Assembly: GCA_050633285.1 (NCBI GenBank)
Contig: JBOEGG010000007.1
Location: 9,225-73,224, forward strand
From: UBA1672 sp050633285
GTDB lineage: Bacteria > Pseudomonadota > Alphaproteobacteria > Micavibrionales > Micavibrionaceae
Reading direction: 5' to 3'
Length of the DNA: 64,000 bases
The notes under the pieces were generated by a model that saw only the letters and a program-made list of their open reading frames with translations, searched no databases and was not told where the DNA came from. The translations under genes and the position numbers were made by a program. Positions 63,437 to 64,000 of this stretch are shown piece after piece (position 1 is the stretch's first letter; each line of letters opens with the position of its first letter).

Positions 63437-63937
63437 TTTTTACTATCTGATTTCTTATACTGCTTTGCCAACCCGAAAATCCGGCCTGTATCGGTTTCAC
63501 TGATAATATCCTGTAACTGACCTTGATTGCGGCGTGTTAAGAATGGCTCATCAGGCGTCCAGTAATCATTCATATTTACCTCAAGGTCGATAGCAACCTG
63601 ATTAAACACACTGTCAGCATGTGTATCCAATCTTTTTTCATAGGATTGACCAAAAGACAGTGTACTTAAAAGAAGATGCAGACGATCCAGCTCATCATCT
63701 GATAGTGATTTAAGTGATTGATAGATCGTTGAAGGATCTGAACACCCAAACTTCGGAAGAAGGCCAAGATAGTGATGATCCTCTCGCTCTGGCATATTTA
63801 ACAGGATTAGGAATTCTCTGATCTGCTCATCCAATGCTTTATGCAAGCTCTTCAATTGTATTTTTATTGGTTGTTTTACGAGGGTTATTCTTTGATGGAT
63901 TAAGCTTAGAAAGTGGTACTTCGATAAAATTAGTCAT
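63433..63937 (-). pseudogene. ParB-family partition protein, internally deleted
   Basis: Two pieces in different frames. The N-terminal piece (63839-63937, behind GAAAGGAAA) reads MTNFIEVPLSKLNPSKNNPR and ends NTIEELA then TAA, the first part of a ParB nuclease/partition domain. The second piece (63433-63855, TTG start) resembles the C-terminal region of the large ParB family of alphaproteobacterial plasmids and ICEs: HADSVFNQVAIDLEVNM, YWTPDEPFLTRR. Full proteins of this family are about 600-700 residues, so several hundred middle residues are missing. The 140-residue piece could also be an independent small protein; I favour a decayed parB. Confidence 0.55.
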
Positions 63938-64000
63938 GATATTTCCTTTCAATTCACGACAGCCGATGAATTTCAGCCTTGTGAATGCATACCAGACAGA

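Overview
The window comes from an AT-rich alphaproteobacterium. Two housekeeping blocks have typical alphaproteobacterial order and family members: trkA-murI-gph-hfq-hflX with convergent mazG at the left, and mltB-rlpA-dacA-tmk-holB-metG-tatD-MBL hydrolase in the middle. GC content was judged by eye, and I do not name a genus.

Layout. (1) 1-6911: housekeeping genes and an EAL-domain c-di-GMP protein. (2) 7185-16870, possibly to 18759: a RiPP locus of the TOMM/LAP type. It encodes a fused E1-like/YcaO cyclodehydratase, a SagB-type azoline dehydrogenase and a Fe(II)/2-oxoglutarate (PhyH-type) dioxygenase, with an ABC exporter just downstream. In place of a small precursor peptide, the first gene encodes a 1235-residue protein with three tandem modules. 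Each module has a helical leader-like segment, a beta-rich domain, a linker and a Cys/Ser/Asp-rich tract that looks like a RiPP core; the last tract ends the protein in CCCACCL. I read this as a multi-leader, multi-core polyprotein substrate and consider it the most novel system here. (3) 19138-33590: a surface-glycan cluster with a complete NeuB-NeuC-NeuA nonulosonate route, a UDP-sugar dehydrogenase and 4-epimerase pair, glycosyltransferases and several methyltransferases. (4) 33644-37180: a compact operon (TetR, DUF2141, two small membrane proteins, sterol-desaturase-family hydroxylase, Rieske oxygenase) with two copies of a palindrome in front of it as candidate operators. (5) 38301-46943: the second housekeeping block plus a K+ channel.

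(6) 47039-63049: a tRNA-Ser(UGA) gene followed by a 15.9-kb genomic island. The island ends in a 19-base near-copy of the tRNA 3' end at 63031-63049. It has no integrase. It carries a zinc module (ZigA-type GTPase, a MacB/LolCDE-like ABC transporter with a His-rich loop, and a DUF3299 protein) around two Zur-box-like palindromes, a Kef-type antiporter, an acyltransferase-like membrane protein, and a series of small, mostly secreted or unknown genes. A motif of about 20 bases (consensus CGGCCATWAGCGGACGTTAA) lies just past the 3' end of most of these genes, 14 times in all, and gives a cassette-array appearance. (7) 63188-64000: an XRE regulator and a ParB-type partition gene that looks internally deleted, remnants of another mobile element.

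How the parts work together. In the TOMM locus the cyclodehydratase would turn Cys/Ser in the cores into azolines, the dehydrogenase would make azoles, the dioxygenase could hydroxylate, and the ABC protein may export the product. In the glycan cluster UDP-GlcNAc is converted by NeuC, NeuB and NeuA to a CMP-activated nonulosonic acid for surface display. All functional statements rest on reading motifs in the translations; no database search was run.
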